Source of the DNA: Providencia zhijiangensis
GTDB lineage: Bacteria > Pseudomonadota > Gammaproteobacteria > Enterobacterales > Enterobacteriaceae
Direction of reading: 5' to 3'
DNA length: 64,000 nucleotides
Assembly (NCBI RefSeq): GCF_030315915.2
Contig: NZ_CP135990.1
Span: 2,728,001 to 2,792,000 of the forward strand
Under the pieces are notes generated by a model, which was not told the DNA's origin, did not search any database, and saw only the letters and a program-made list of their open reading frames with translations. This document shows, piece by piece, positions 18,477 through 27,754 of this stretch. A program made the translations under genes and the position numbers. Each line of letters opens with the position of its first letter. The stretch's first letter is position 1.

Positions 18477-19865
18477 ATGATGCAGGCTAATTCGACTCCA
18501 AAATCAGACAACAAAACCCATTTTAGTTTTTTACGTCACGTGAAAGAATCCGATAAAACGCCACTCAAAGTGCTTGTTTTAGCGGCTATTATTGGTGCCG
18601 TCGTTGGGCTGATAGGCTCCCTGTTTATGCTAGGGACTGAGTGGGTCAGCAATATTCGTATCGCGTCTGTTAACCAATATGTCACCAACAAATGGTTGGT
18701 GATCCCCGCTATGTTTGTGGCTTCAGCCCTATTGGCCATGCTCGGCTATTATTTGGTTAAACGCTTTTCACCTGAAGCGGGGGGATCTGGGATCCCGGAA
18801 ATCGAAGGGGCACTGCAAGATTTGCGCCCTGTCCGTTGGTGGCGCGTGATCCCAGTGAAATTTATCGGTGGGTTAGGTACGTTAGGTTCAGGTATGGTGC
18901 TCGGTCGTGAAGGACCTACCGTACAACTGGGGGCGAACATTAGCCAAATGTTTTATGACCTATTTCGCCTCAAAGATAATGAATCTCGCCATACATTATT
19001 AGCTGCGGGCGCCGCTGCGGGTCTATCTACCGCCTTTAATGCCCCATTAGCGGGGATCCTGTTTATCATCGAAGAGATGCGACCACAATTTAAATACAGC
19101 CTGATTTCCATCAAAGCCGTGTTTATTGGTGCCGTCAGTGCCACCATTGTTTTTCGCCTTATTAATGGTGAAGCCGCGGTGCTGAATATTGGGCAATTCT
19201 CCTCTGCCCCCATGGAAACTCTGTGGTTATATCTGATTTTAGGCATGTTATTTGGGATCGTGGGAATTGGCTTTAACCGCTTCTTGCTCTATCTGCAAAG
19301 CCTATTTTTAGCTTTCTACCAAAATAAAGTGTCGCGGTTTGTTTTGATGGGCGGTTTGATCGGGGGTAGCTGTGGCGCTATCGGTGTGTTTGCTCCTGAA
19401 GTCGTAGGGGGTGGCTATAGCGTGATCCATCAAATGGTGGCCAATAGCTTTACTATCACCATGCTGATGGTCTTTTTTGCCCTGCGCTTTTTAACCTCAA
19501 CCATCAGCTTTAGTTCCGGTGCGCCAGGGGGGATTTTTTCGCCATTATTAGCCCTTGGTACACTGTTTGGCGGAATCTATGGTTATGCGGCACTGGAGCT
19601 ATTCCCACATTATTCGATTGAAGTCGGTACCTTTGCAATAGCCGGCATGGGAGCGCTGTTTGCCGCCACAGTGCGTGCGCCTTTAACGGGCATTGTCTTA
19701 GTGTTGGAAATGACCAATAACTATCAATTGATTTTACCGATGATTATTACCTGCATTGGCGCAACGATGGTGGCGCAATTCTTAGGGGGTCGACCACTTT
19801 ATTCTGTTCTGCTCGAAAAAACTTTAGAGCGCAGCGAAAAACAAGCGGCAACGTCTAATCCCTAA
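18477..19865 (+). CDS. clcA: H+/Cl- exchange transporter ClcA
   Basis: ClcA swaps two chloride ions for one proton across the inner membrane and helps survive extreme acid. The 462-residue protein carries the three selectivity motifs GSGIP, GREGP (with the gating glutamate) and GAPGGIFSP, plus FIIEEM with the inner proton glutamate. It is close to E. coli ClcA in length. The first two codons are both ATG; either may start. It is divergent from hcp. Confidence 0.96.
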   Translation: MMQANSTPKSDNKTHFSFLRHVKESDKTPLKVLVLAAIIGAVVGLIGSLFMLGTEWVSNIRIASVNQYVTNKWLVIPAMFVASALLAMLGYYLVKRFSPEAGGSGIPEIEGALQDLRPVRWWRVIPVKFIGGLGTLGSGMVLGREGPTVQLGANISQMFYDLFRLKDNESRHTLLAAGAAAGLSTAFNAPLAGILFIIEEMRPQFKYSLISIKAVFIGAVSATIVFRLINGEAAVLNIGQFSSAPMETLWLYLILGMLFGIVGIGFNRFLLYLQSLFLAFYQNKVSRFVLMGGLIGGSCGAIGVFAPEVVGGGYSVIHQMVANSFTITMLMVFFALRFLTSTISFSSGAPGGIFSPLLALGTLFGGIYGYAALELFPHYSIEVGTFAIAGMGALFAATVRAPLTGIVLVLEMTNNYQLILPMIITCIGATMVAQFLGGRPLYSVLLEKTLERSEKQAATSNP

Positions 19866-19895
19866 AATTCATTTATATCTCACCATAGAACGCAA

Positions 19896-19919
19896 AATGG
19901 GTTGCCTAGGCAACCCATT
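19896..19919. terminator. Perfect 24-bp palindrome after clcA
   Basis: AATGGGTTGCCT followed by its exact reverse complement lies 31 bases after the clcA stop. A second hairpin, CAAAGAGG with CCTCTTTG, follows at about 19930-19965. Together they separate convergent clcA and tehB. Confidence 0.6.
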
Positions 19920-20035
19920 ATGTTGATGACAAAGAGGGATAAAAGCGTGGTTTTTCCTCTTTGTGTTATCAGGCGAAAATCAATAAATTGATTTTCCTCG
20001 TTAATTTTACAACCCATTATCTGCGCTATCGCAGG

Positions 20036-20902
20036 TTATTTTTTCTTAGCAATCAACGTTGCAAAGTTCAATTTAATTCGGTTACCTTGCGCATCCGTTC
20101 TGTGCAAGTGTCCTGGGTTTTCATTGTATTTGAGGATTTCCCAGTCTTGATAATACTGCTGTAATTCACCTGGTTTTAAGAAGCACTTAAATGGCACCAT
20201 ATCCAGTGGCGCATCCGGCGTTTCTACCGCGCATACCACAATATTAATCCCACCCGCTCGAGTATGCGATTGCATATCCGCGATAATGTCAGCAATTTTA
20301 TCTCGTTGTAGGAACATCAACACGACTGTAGAAACAATCAAATCATAGTCACCTTGGATTTGGTGGCTATTAATGTCATATAGCGCGGTATGGATATTTT
20401 CTATGCCCGATTGCTGCTTAACAGTTTCAATGGCTTGAATATGGTTTTGGTTAATATCCACCGCTGTCACATCATACCCTTGCTGAGCAAGGTAGAAGCT
20501 ATTACGCCCGCGGCCGGAACCTAAATCCAATACTTTGCAAGGTTTTGCTAAGTTATTCTCGCAAAGATAGCGCACTTCAGAGTGAGGCACACTGAGATCA
20601 TACTGTTTATAAAACGCGATTTCAGGACGACATAAAAAAGAGAGTTGGCAACGCATATCATCGCTGCAATCGGCAATACGATGCCAGACTTGTGGCTGGA
20701 TCACTGGCGGTTGATTTTGCGTATCAAACGTAAATTTTTGCTCGCTGCCATCTTCACCAAAAATAATAAAATCGAGGGAGCCTTGTAACACCTTCAATTG
20801 GGCGAATGTGTCTTCCTTGGTGTTATGGCGTTCTTGGAACATTAACGGAACCGAAGCCTTATCCCAAACAGGCATGGTTTTGTAGCACACTAATTCAGTC
20901 AT
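20036..20902 (-). CDS. tehB: TehB methyltransferase with N-terminal DUF1971 domain
   Basis: TehB is an S-adenosylmethionine-dependent methyltransferase linked to tellurite resistance. The 288-residue form has a cupin-like DUF1971 domain (MTELVCYKTMPVWDKASVP to about residue 90) and a C-terminal methyltransferase (VLDLGSGRGRNSFYLA, VTAVDIN, YDLIVSTVVLMFL). This long form is like the Haemophilus protein; the E. coli TehB lacks the first domain. The start at 20902 has AAAGGTG upstream. No tehA is next to it. A near-perfect NsrR-like site lies 13 bases before the ATG, so it is likely induced by nitric oxide. Confidence 0.92.
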   Translation of the reverse strand: MTELVCYKTMPVWDKASVPLMFQERHNTKEDTFAQLKVLQGSLDFIIFGEDGSEQKFTFDTQNQPPVIQPQVWHRIADCSDDMRCQLSFLCRPEIAFYKQYDLSVPHSEVRYLCENNLAKPCKVLDLGSGRGRNSFYLAQQGYDVTAVDINQNHIQAIETVKQQSGIENIHTALYDINSHQIQGDYDLIVSTVVLMFLQRDKIADIIADMQSHTRAGGINIVVCAVETPDAPLDMVPFKCFLKPGELQQYYQDWEILKYNENPGHLHRTDAQGNRIKLNFATLIAKKK

Positions 20903-20914
20903 GGGGTCACCTTT

Positions 20915-20937
20915 AAGTTGCATATTAAATACATCTT
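20915..20937 (-). promoter_or_regulatory. NsrR-like operator of tehB
   Basis: Arms AAGTTGCATAT and AAATACATCTT with one base between match the recalled NsrR consensus at about 20 of 22 positions. tehB is a known NsrR target in E. coli. Confidence 0.85.
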
Positions 20938-21040
20938 ATGACGTTCATCTTGATAGTGCAACGTTTTCATAGATAGAAAATGAATGAGTTGATGTGCATC
21001 AACCTCCTGCGCACAGGAGGTTGAATTCGGAATCTTCGAC

Positions 21041-22120
21041 TTAGTAGCCTAACTGCTCTGCACTCAGCCCTAAAAATTCAAACGGTTTGGTATCCACATA
21101 TTGCGTAGTCGCATCACCCGAATAGATATGGCTTTGCTCTTCACCGAGATCTAATTTTTTCACTTTTCCGGTTTCATTGGAAAAATCAATTTTCTTTAGG
21201 TCCGTCCAAAAAATATTTGGCGTTAAAGCAGATTCAAAGAAATAGAGTTGACGCTTGCTGTCAACCAGTGTGCGCCAACGGGTAGAAGAGATCTCTGGGG
21301 ACGTTTCCGACGTTAAACCGTAGGGGACGGACACATTTCGGATCACCCCAAACACACTGGCAACCGCTTTATTTGGCGTCGTTTTTTGTGGGATAGCATT
21401 GATGTAGAACTGCGCTCGTGCGAAACGATCCGCTGAGCGGTTGGTTCCCGGTAGCATTACCGTGCCACCAATACCTTGCCAATACTCTTGCATCGCTAAC
21501 TGCTTTTCATAAGCTGGTGAGTTAGTCATGACTTGATATTTACGGCTATGATGAATGACTTGTTTGCCATCGATATATTCGATAATCGCGCTATCACCGC
21601 TCGCATCAGACAGGGATAAATGCAGAGTCGCTAAGCGATTTTGTCCCGGAACCTTGTCAGTCGCGACTATCAATGGCGTTTTTTCTAATGCGGCAACGGC
21701 TTCTTCAACCGTGGCATAGTTGTCCAGCATATATTGCGCCCATAGCGAAATAGACAGTGCGGGCTTTTTATTATCTAACTCAGGATATTTCGATTCGGCG
21801 AGCCAGAGTAAGTTTGCTACTAACCCTTTTTCATTAACGCCATCTGTCGTAGAAATATCGTAACCTGACGCTATCACGCTACCGTATTTGGATTTCCATT
21901 TGAGTGATTGTGGCCCTGCCGCGCCATTTCGTTCCATGCCTCGCGGGAAAATCCATAAATTGGTACCCACATCATATTTCCAATCCATGGTTCTACCGGT
22001 CATGATTTGTTGGTCTTCCCCGAGATATACGACACGGGTACAAGCCTGAGAAACCATGGCAGGAACATAAATTACAGCGATGGTTAAGAGCGTAACAATG
22101 CTTTTCTTCACAAATCGCAT
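21041..22120 (-). CDS. Periplasmic linear amide C-N hydrolase (choloylglycine hydrolase family)
   Basis: A 359-residue Ntn hydrolase. A signal peptide (MRFVKKSIVTLLTIAVIYVPAM, then VSQA) ends directly before CTRVVYLG, so removal by signal peptidase would expose the nucleophilic Cys1. TGRTMDW and NEKGLVANLLWL are family motifs. Relatives hydrolyse penicillin V, bile salt conjugates or acyl-homoserine lactones; the substrate here is unknown. GGAGG stands before the ATG at 22120. It seems to be transcribed alone. Confidence 0.85.
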   Translation of the reverse strand: MRFVKKSIVTLLTIAVIYVPAMVSQACTRVVYLGEDQQIMTGRTMDWKYDVGTNLWIFPRGMERNGAAGPQSLKWKSKYGSVIASGYDISTTDGVNEKGLVANLLWLAESKYPELDNKKPALSISLWAQYMLDNYATVEEAVAALEKTPLIVATDKVPGQNRLATLHLSLSDASGDSAIIEYIDGKQVIHHSRKYQVMTNSPAYEKQLAMQEYWQGIGGTVMLPGTNRSADRFARAQFYINAIPQKTTPNKAVASVFGVIRNVSVPYGLTSETSPEISSTRWRTLVDSKRQLYFFESALTPNIFWTDLKKIDFSNETGKVKKLDLGEEQSHIYSGDATTQYVDTKPFEFLGLSAEQLGY

Positions 22121-22248
22121 CTTGCCTCCAAAGGGTATTGAATAAGTAGCGCAGATAAGCTGCACGAATAAATAACCATTATTTATATTAGACAGTATAT
22201 CGTTTTCAGCGTGTTTTTAGAGGATGGATATTGAAACAAAATGCAACA

Positions 22249-22295
22249 AGGATTAACTCAATCAAACTGTTTACGTTTTCCAATGAGTTAATCCT
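22249..22295 (-). terminator. Long-looped hairpin after the 22324 gene
   Basis: AGGATTAACTCA (22249-22260) pairs perfectly with TGAGTTAATCCT (22284-22295) across 23 bases. Confidence 0.4.
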
Positions 22296-22323
22296 ATTAA
22301 AGAAATGGATTAGCAGCCCGCTA

Positions 22324-23172
22324 TTATTTTTTCTTTGCAGAAAACCATGAGCGTAATAATGCCGCTTTTTTCTGATTGTCAGGAATATTCAGTGCGGAGT
22401 CATACAAGCTAATCGAAATTTGGCAAACTGTTGCAGGTGATTTTTTTCCGGCCTTCACATCAATCAGCATGGTGACGTCATTCCCGTATTTTTCCGTTAA
22501 TTTGATTCTCAGAGAGTCCATTAATGCCTGATACTCTTCTTCAGATAACGAGGTACGCTTCTCGCTAGCTTCGCTGGAAATCAACAAAGCATCGATCGCA
22601 CTCACTTGTTTTAATAAGACATCTTGGCTTTTTTGTGGCGGAATGACATCCGCAGGATCCCTTAACTGAGGGAATAGCGCGTCGTAACACATTTTTCCTG
22701 ATGGATCTTGCTCTAACAATGACTTGATATTGTCGTTCACTTTAGCGACAAAATTAATCACTGTTTCATCGGAAGCATAAGGCATACGCTCAACGACAAG
22801 CTTCATTGATTGGCTCACAACCTGATCCAATAATTGACGACGTAAATCTTCATTAGCTGGATCATATTGAGACATTAAAGGCTCGAAGCTCTGGTAAGTG
22901 ACAGGGCTTAATTTTTTAATCGTGACTAAAATCGGCAGTTCTTTCTCAACTTGAGCAATGGCCTCTGAATGAATTTCGCTATTACTTTCCGTCGATAGTA
23001 CGTTGTTGTCTTTACTTAACCAGTAAAAACCCAGCGCAAAGATAATAAAAATGATGCTAACGACTACTGCGATTTTGCGTGAACTGTTTGTATTCAAAGT
23101 GAATCTGCCTTTTAACAATCTGTCTTTTAACAATTTGTTGTTAACAACAAAAGCCAAAAAACCAATACTCAA
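22324..23172 (-). CDS. Unknown membrane-anchored protein
   Basis: I do not recognise this 282-residue protein. One membrane segment (IAVVVSIIFIIFALGFYWL, about residues 34-52) is followed by a helical, charged region, probably periplasmic, with two cysteines (KMCYDALFP and ATVCQIS). The end, LLRSWFSAKKK, is basic. The frame opens with TTG; a second TTG 78 bases further in has AAAGG nearby and would give a cleaner N terminus starting next to the membrane segment. A 15-bp tandem repeat (TTGTTAAAAGACAGA with one change) lies at the 5' end. Confidence 0.65.
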   Translation of the reverse strand: MSIGFLAFVVNNKLLKDRLLKGRFTLNTNSSRKIAVVVSIIFIIFALGFYWLSKDNNVLSTESNSEIHSEAIAQVEKELPILVTIKKLSPVTYQSFEPLMSQYDPANEDLRRQLLDQVVSQSMKLVVERMPYASDETVINFVAKVNDNIKSLLEQDPSGKMCYDALFPQLRDPADVIPPQKSQDVLLKQVSAIDALLISSEASEKRTSLSEEEYQALMDSLRIKLTEKYGNDVTMLIDVKAGKKSPATVCQISISLYDSALNIPDNQKKAALLRSWFSAKKK

Positions 23173-23288
23173 TAATAAACTCTTATCATTATTCTAGTCG
23201 TGAATGCGGATATATCGCTATAGGAATAAGAGTAAATGCGAAGAAAAAAGCAGAAAATTAACAGTTCTAATGAGTATTTAGAATGAAA

Positions 23289-23322
23289 AAACCGCAGACA
23301 CATATTTCAGTCTCTGCGGTTT
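23289..23322. terminator. Terminator between yceI and the 22324 gene
   Basis: AAACCGCAGA (23289-23298) pairs with TCTGCGGTTT (23313-23322) with T and A runs outside. It lies downstream of yceI. Confidence 0.75.
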
Positions 23323-23357
23323 TGAAAAATCGAAGGAAAGTATTTCAAAAATACGAA

Positions 23358-23936
23358 TTACTTAACTTGAACACCTTCAACAGACAGCATTAATTCAACT
23401 TCTTGAGATTTAGGGCCTAAATCAGATTTGATATTAAACTCTTTCAGTTTAATGTTCCCTTTCGCTTCGAAGCCTGCGCGGTAGCCACCCCAAGGATCTT
23501 TACCTTCACCCGTTAATTTCGCATCTAAAGTGATTGGTTTCGTCACGCCGTTTAAGGTGAAGTCCCCCGTTACGAGGTATTTATCACCCTCTTTTTTCAC
23601 TTCTGTAGAAACAAATTTCGCTTCTGGGAATTTTGCTGCATTTAAGAAATCTGGGCTACGTAAATGCTTATCACGCTCTGCGTGGTTAGTGTCGATGCTG
23701 CCAGTTTTAATCGTCACTTCAACTTTATCTTTCGCCGGATCTTTCGCGTCGTAAGTAAAGTTACCATCAAAATCTTTAAAGCTACCGTATAACCAGCTGT
23801 AGCCTAAATGCTGGATACGAAACTCAATAAAACCGTGTTGGCCTTGTTTATCAAATTGATAGTTTTCTGCCAGTGCAGATCCTGCTGATAATAATAAAGT
23901 ACCCGCAGCAAGACCTAAAATAGATTTCTTCAACAT
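23358..23936 (-). CDS. yceI: YceI family periplasmic lipocalin-like protein
   Basis: A 192-residue secreted protein with signal peptide [23 protein letters not shown]. YceI proteins form a beta barrel that binds isoprenoid lipids. Visible family segments are [37 protein letters not shown] and [11 protein letters not shown]. coli YceI is base-induced. GGAGAG precedes the ATG at 23936. It follows yceJ with 13 bases between, the same pair as in E. coli. Confidence 0.93.
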   Translation of the reverse strand: MLKKSILGLAAGTLLLSAGSALAENYQFDKQGQHGFIEFRIQHLGYSWLYGSFKDFDGNFTYDAKDPAKDKVEVTIKTGSIDTNHAERDKHLRSPDFLNAAKFPEAKFVSTEVKKEGDKYLVTGDFTLNGVTKPITLDAKLTGEGKDPWGGYRAGFEAKGNIKLKEFNIKSDLGPKSQEVELMLSVEGVQVK

Positions 23937-23949
23937 AACTCTCTCCACG

Positions 23950-24507
23950 TTATTTATCGGGATTAAAACCCAACATTCTTTTTAAAGTAATATCACCATC
24001 AAAGAAATGGTGTTTTAAAGCTGCAAATGCATGCAAAACAGATAACAAAACAACAGCCCAAGCTAAATAAAGGTGAATTTCACCTGCTGTATCCGCTTGT
24101 TCTGCTGCACCTGTAAATAATGCAGGCACTTCAAACCAACCAAATACACTTATTGCTTGTCCATCCGCAGTTGAAATTAAATAACCGCTGATCAAAATAG
24201 AGAATAAAATAATATAAATTAAAATCTGAACCGTAATTGAAGCAAATTTCGTTAATTTGCTATAGCTCGATAACGGCTTAGGTGGTGGAGAAATAAATCG
24301 CCAAACCACACGAAAAAGCATGATAAAGAATAGCAACATTCCTATGCTTTTATGTATTTCAGGAGCTTGATGGTACCAGGTGTCATAATAGCCTAATGAC
24401 ACCATCCATAAGCCTAATGCAAACATTCCATATACGACAATTGCGACCAACCAATGAATGAGCAGCGAAAGATGCCCATAACGAGTGGCGTTATTTTTCC
24501 ATTGCAT
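23950..24507 (-). CDS. yceJ: Cytochrome b561 family protein YceJ
   Basis: A 185-residue inner-membrane dihaem cytochrome b561 with four membrane segments. Candidate haem histidines are in [27 protein letters not shown] and [13 protein letters not shown]. It probably carries electrons between quinones and a periplasmic partner. It forms an operon with yceI. Confidence 0.9.
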   Translation of the reverse strand: MQWKNNATRYGHLSLLIHWLVAIVVYGMFALGLWMVSLGYYDTWYHQAPEIHKSIGMLLFFIMLFRVVWRFISPPPKPLSSYSKLTKFASITVQILIYIILFSILISGYLISTADGQAISVFGWFEVPALFTGAAEQADTAGEIHLYLAWAVVLLSVLHAFAALKHHFFDGDITLKRMLGFNPDK

Positions 24508-24940
24508 AGTTTAAAAACCATATAGTTTTAAAGGTAATTACTTGTTTTACCAAGTAGGAATAATCATAAGGTTAATCTGGCTTTATTCCTATCCCAAAGT
24601 TAAACAAATATTTTGTCGAAGATATTCAAATAGTATCATCATCATGATGAAAAATAGGTGAATTCTATTTTTCTTATTACAAGCGTAAACCTTTAATAAA
24701 GAATCTTCTGTTTATGTAAATAGATTACACCTAATAACGTCTGTGATTATTTAATCTGCTGATTTTCTTATTGCTCATCATAATATGATAGATGAATTTG
24801 TTATAAATGTAGTTCAGCTTTTCTAAAATAGGTAGGCAAGATTTTTATTTCAACGAATAAATTAACCTAATTTTCTCTATTCCTGCTAAATTGATGCTCT
24901 GTCTATGGGTTGTTTTTTCTTTATTCTTAGAGGCTAGCGT
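24508..24940. other. Divergent intergenic region, yceJ and glutathione transferase
   Basis: No gene seen in 433 AT-rich bases. A 12-bp palindrome TCATCATGATGA lies at 24639-24650. Promoters for both neighbours must be here but are not obvious. Confidence 0.35.
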
Positions 24941-25570
24941 ATGTATACATTATGGATTGCCAATAAAAATTACTCCTCATGGTCTCTAAGACCTTGGATC
25001 TTGTTAAAAGCATTGCAAATCCCTTTTGAAGAGAATATTTGCTTCTTCGAAAATGGTAAAAGTAGCCATGAAAAATTTAGCCGTTTTTCACCTTCAGGCT
25101 TAGTGCCATGCCTGATTGATGGTGATAAAACCATTTGGGACTCTTTGGCAATTTGTGAATATGTTGCCGAAGATTTCCCTCAAGTTTGGCCCACTGAAAA
25201 ATCAGCGAGAGCCTGGGCTCGCTGCGCGAGCGCTGAAATGCACGCAGGTTTTTCTGCACTACGCCAACAGTGCCCGATGAATGTGACAAGAAATGAAGCT
25301 CTCACTGAAATATCCCATGAGCTACAAGGAAACTTAAATCGCATTCAGCAATTATGGCAGGAAGGATTTGATAAGTTTGAAGGGCCTTGGTTAGCAGGAA
25401 AACACTTTACTGCCGTCGATGCATTTTTTGCACCAGTAGCATTTCGTATTCAAAGCTACCAATTAAAAGTCAATGAACACGCTCAACAATGGATTGAACG
25501 CATTATTGCATTACCGGCGATGCAAGAGTGGAAACGTGCTGCAGAAATCGAGCCGTCTATCGAACACTAA
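24941..25570 (+). CDS. Glutathione S-transferase family protein
   Basis: A 209-residue cytosolic transferase. The N-terminal thioredoxin-like domain contains NKNYSSWSLRPW, with a likely catalytic Ser, and the cis-proline and glutathione-binding motif GLVPCLIDGDKTIWDSLAICEYV. The C-terminal half is helical (GPWLAGKHFTAVDAFFAPV). AGAGG stands before the ATG. Substrate unknown; it does not match the E. coli GSTs that I know well enough to name. Confidence 0.88.
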   Translation: MYTLWIANKNYSSWSLRPWILLKALQIPFEENICFFENGKSSHEKFSRFSPSGLVPCLIDGDKTIWDSLAICEYVAEDFPQVWPTEKSARAWARCASAEMHAGFSALRQQCPMNVTRNEALTEISHELQGNLNRIQQLWQEGFDKFEGPWLAGKHFTAVDAFFAPVAFRIQSYQLKVNEHAQQWIERIIALPAMQEWKRAAEIEPSIEH

Positions 25571-25605
25571 AAAAACACCTGTACGAGCATCAAAATTAAT
25601 TTTTG

Positions 25606-25638
25606 AGCAGTTTGAGTAAGAAATCGACCCAAACTGCT
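25606..25638. terminator. Hairpin between convergent genes
   Basis: AGCAGTTTG pairs with CAAACTGCT across about 15 bases between the transferase and the mdcG-like gene. Confidence 0.5.
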
Positions 25639-25657
25639 TATTTCGGTCACAAATCAC

Positions 25658-26278
25658 CTAGATGCTTTCATCCCAAGGATCGGCAGTCATCACATCCCCC
25701 GTTGGGGTGTGCAGCGTTACTTGGTCATTTTTAAACCATTCCGCTAAAGAAAATCCGCCTTTCGGTGTTTCCACATGAATATCAATTGGGCAATATGGCG
25801 TATTCGCTTTAATCGCAAATTGCGCAAAATCTTCTTTTTGCTGTCGAGTTGGGCAGCGGATCACAACATCTAGATCGCAATCTGTCAGCATACTTTGAAT
25901 ATCCGTCGCCAATGTATAAGCGCAGCTACCCGTCACACCCCATTTCCAAGGCCAATTGTGCTGAGAAATTAGTAACAAAACTTGGATAGGCGGTAACGCA
26001 ATAAACATCGAACGTTGCAATTCAATGGAATTCGACACTAAAGATTCCACATTCATAATGTGCGTAATGGCAGATTTTGAAATTTGGGTCGTCACACGCT
26101 GATGGGGCTTAATACCACGAATAGCCACGGTTAATTGGCTTTCACCGGCTTTTTCTCGGTGCACAATAAGGGGTAGTTTACTGTTCCACTGCGTTTGAAC
26201 CCATTCCGGCAGAGTATCAAGAGGGACATCGTTATTACTACCAACCCAAACAAAATCATGGGGATTAATTATTTGCAT
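25658..26278 (-). CDS. mdcG: MdcG-like phosphoribosyl-dephospho-CoA transferase
   Basis: MdcG attaches the 2'-(5''-phosphoribosyl)-3'-dephospho-CoA group to the acyl carrier subunit of malonate decarboxylase. The 206-residue protein shows the nucleotidyltransferase-like motif WGVTGSCAYTLATD followed by DCDLDVVIRC, and the N-terminal HDFVWVG as in MdcG. AAGGAAG precedes the ATG. No other malonate decarboxylase gene is in the window, so it is an orphan here and may serve another carrier protein. Confidence 0.7.
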   Translation of the reverse strand: MQIINPHDFVWVGSNNDVPLDTLPEWVQTQWNSKLPLIVHREKAGESQLTVAIRGIKPHQRVTTQISKSAITHIMNVESLVSNSIELQRSMFIALPPIQVLLLISQHNWPWKWGVTGSCAYTLATDIQSMLTDCDLDVVIRCPTRQQKEDFAQFAIKANTPYCPIDIHVETPKGGFSLAEWFKNDQVTLHTPTGDVMTADPWDESI

Positions 26279-26502
26279 TTATTCTTCCTTATCATGACGA
26301 CAAATTGCTCTCGTTCTGCGCTATTATGCATTTTTTCAGATAGATGAATACATTCACGCATAATCAACATCTTTATTTATCTCATCAAAAACAAAGATTC
26401 ATAGGTTATTGATGGAGGAAATTTGTCTTCAAATAGCAATATGTTATCATAGAATACTCTTAATAATTAAAGAGTTAGATAACGAATTTTGAGCATCTTA
26501 AT

Positions 26503-27480
26503 ATGAAGAAAATCCCTGCTATCCATGACGGAATACTGTTCAGCAGCTGCTTAGTTTTAAGTGCCCTCACCGCACTCGCACTGATCGACGTTCAGGCCGC
26601 CATGTGGGCAGCATTTTCGACACTCTACTCATTTAACCTATTTAACGCCGCTAAAGAATATAAAAATTACCTCTATACCGCTTTTTGGCTATCCATGATT
26701 TTAGTCGCTATCTATATTGGCGATACGCTACGCTTGGGGACTGGGTTTTATATTTATCTGGCTATATTCTCATTTATCTATTATCAGCTCTATGGCACAG
26801 ATCCGATCATGGACTTAACCATGAAATTCATGATTATCATGTCCACTATTGGCACAATCTTGCCTGAAGTATCGAAAAGCCTGACCTTAGGTTTTTTAAT
26901 TGGCAGTAGCGTCACCTTGCTCACCTATTATTTTCTCAGCCACAAAATGACTCGCCATTCCATTATTACGCCACTTACTGTGGAAAAAAATCTATTTACT
27001 CTACGTAAAAATATTATTCCACGGTCAATGACCTATACCATTGGATTACTATTAACTTTGGCTATCCCCCGGATGGTAGACCTAGGGCATTTTTATTGGA
27101 CACTACTGACTTTCGTGTTTGTATTGCACCCAAAATCTGAAAGTATTGTGCGCATTACGCTTCAACGGGTGGCGGGTAGTTTAATTTCCGTGTTATTCCT
27201 ATTCTTATTATTTAATACCCCGTTGATGCCTTATATTGGTCTAGTGGCTATTTTAGTTTTCGCCTTTTTGCTGCCAATGAGCTTTCATCACGGCTATACC
27301 TTTATGACTTTTGTCGTCACCAGCCTAATACTCTCGGTTCTTGAACAAGTGGTTTATTGGCGTCACCCTGTTTATACATTATTGTTTGATCGCGTTCTTG
27401 AAACTGCCTTAGGTGGAGCTATCGCTATCATTACCAGTATTATCTTGAAACTATTTAGAGAAAAAAGCCCAGAAAGCTAA
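26503..27480 (+). CDS. FUSC family inner-membrane protein
   Basis: A 325-residue protein with about ten membrane segments. The second half contains HFYWTLLTFVFVLHPKSESIVRITLQRVAGSLI, the signature of the FUSC (fusaric acid resistance/aromatic acid exporter) domain; the first half looks like a diverged repeat of it (WAAFSTLYSFNLFNAAKEYKN). Members export aromatic acids or other toxic compounds. It is divergent from the mdcG-like gene over 224 bases. Confidence 0.8.
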   Translation: MKKIPAIHDGILFSSCLVLSALTALALIDVQAAMWAAFSTLYSFNLFNAAKEYKNYLYTAFWLSMILVAIYIGDTLRLGTGFYIYLAIFSFIYYQLYGTDPIMDLTMKFMIIMSTIGTILPEVSKSLTLGFLIGSSVTLLTYYFLSHKMTRHSIITPLTVEKNLFTLRKNIIPRSMTYTIGLLLTLAIPRMVDLGHFYWTLLTFVFVLHPKSESIVRITLQRVAGSLISVLFLFLLFNTPLMPYIGLVAILVFAFLLPMSFHHGYTFMTFVVTSLILSVLEQVVYWRHPVYTLLFDRVLETALGGAIAIITSIILKLFREKSPES

Positions 27481-27666
27481 CACTATTCGGAGGTATATCA
27501 CTCACCAAAGCCAATCGAAGAGCAAACTGCACCGGAAATATGCCCCTCTATGACGATAGCTGAACCATTACGGCAAATTTCATTAGGGCTTTCCCCAGCT
27601 GGCCTGACACCCGAATTTCAGCAAAGGATCGCCCATGTGATTGATTTTTGTCGCTCTCGAGTTTAG
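27481..27666 (+). pseudogene. Coding-like remnant after the FUSC gene
   Basis: The frame continues directly after the FUSC stop for 61 codons to a TAG at 27664. It reads like protein (ending LSPAGLTPEFQQRIAHVIDFCRSRV) and starts with a strong GGAGGT but no start codon close behind it; the first ATG is at 27550. It may be the tail of a lost gene, a 38-residue protein, or a gene whose start codon has mutated. I do not recognise it. Confidence 0.35.
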
Positions 27667-27754
27667 ATAAAAAACAACAAAATAAATTTTCATGCTCTAT
27701 ACTTTCATTAACATTCATTAAACCTGACAAATGAAAAGGCAGCTGGAGCTAAAC

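Noticed and set aside
18536..19246. Minus-strand frames inside clcA
   Set aside because: Antisense shadows of a clear ClcA gene.
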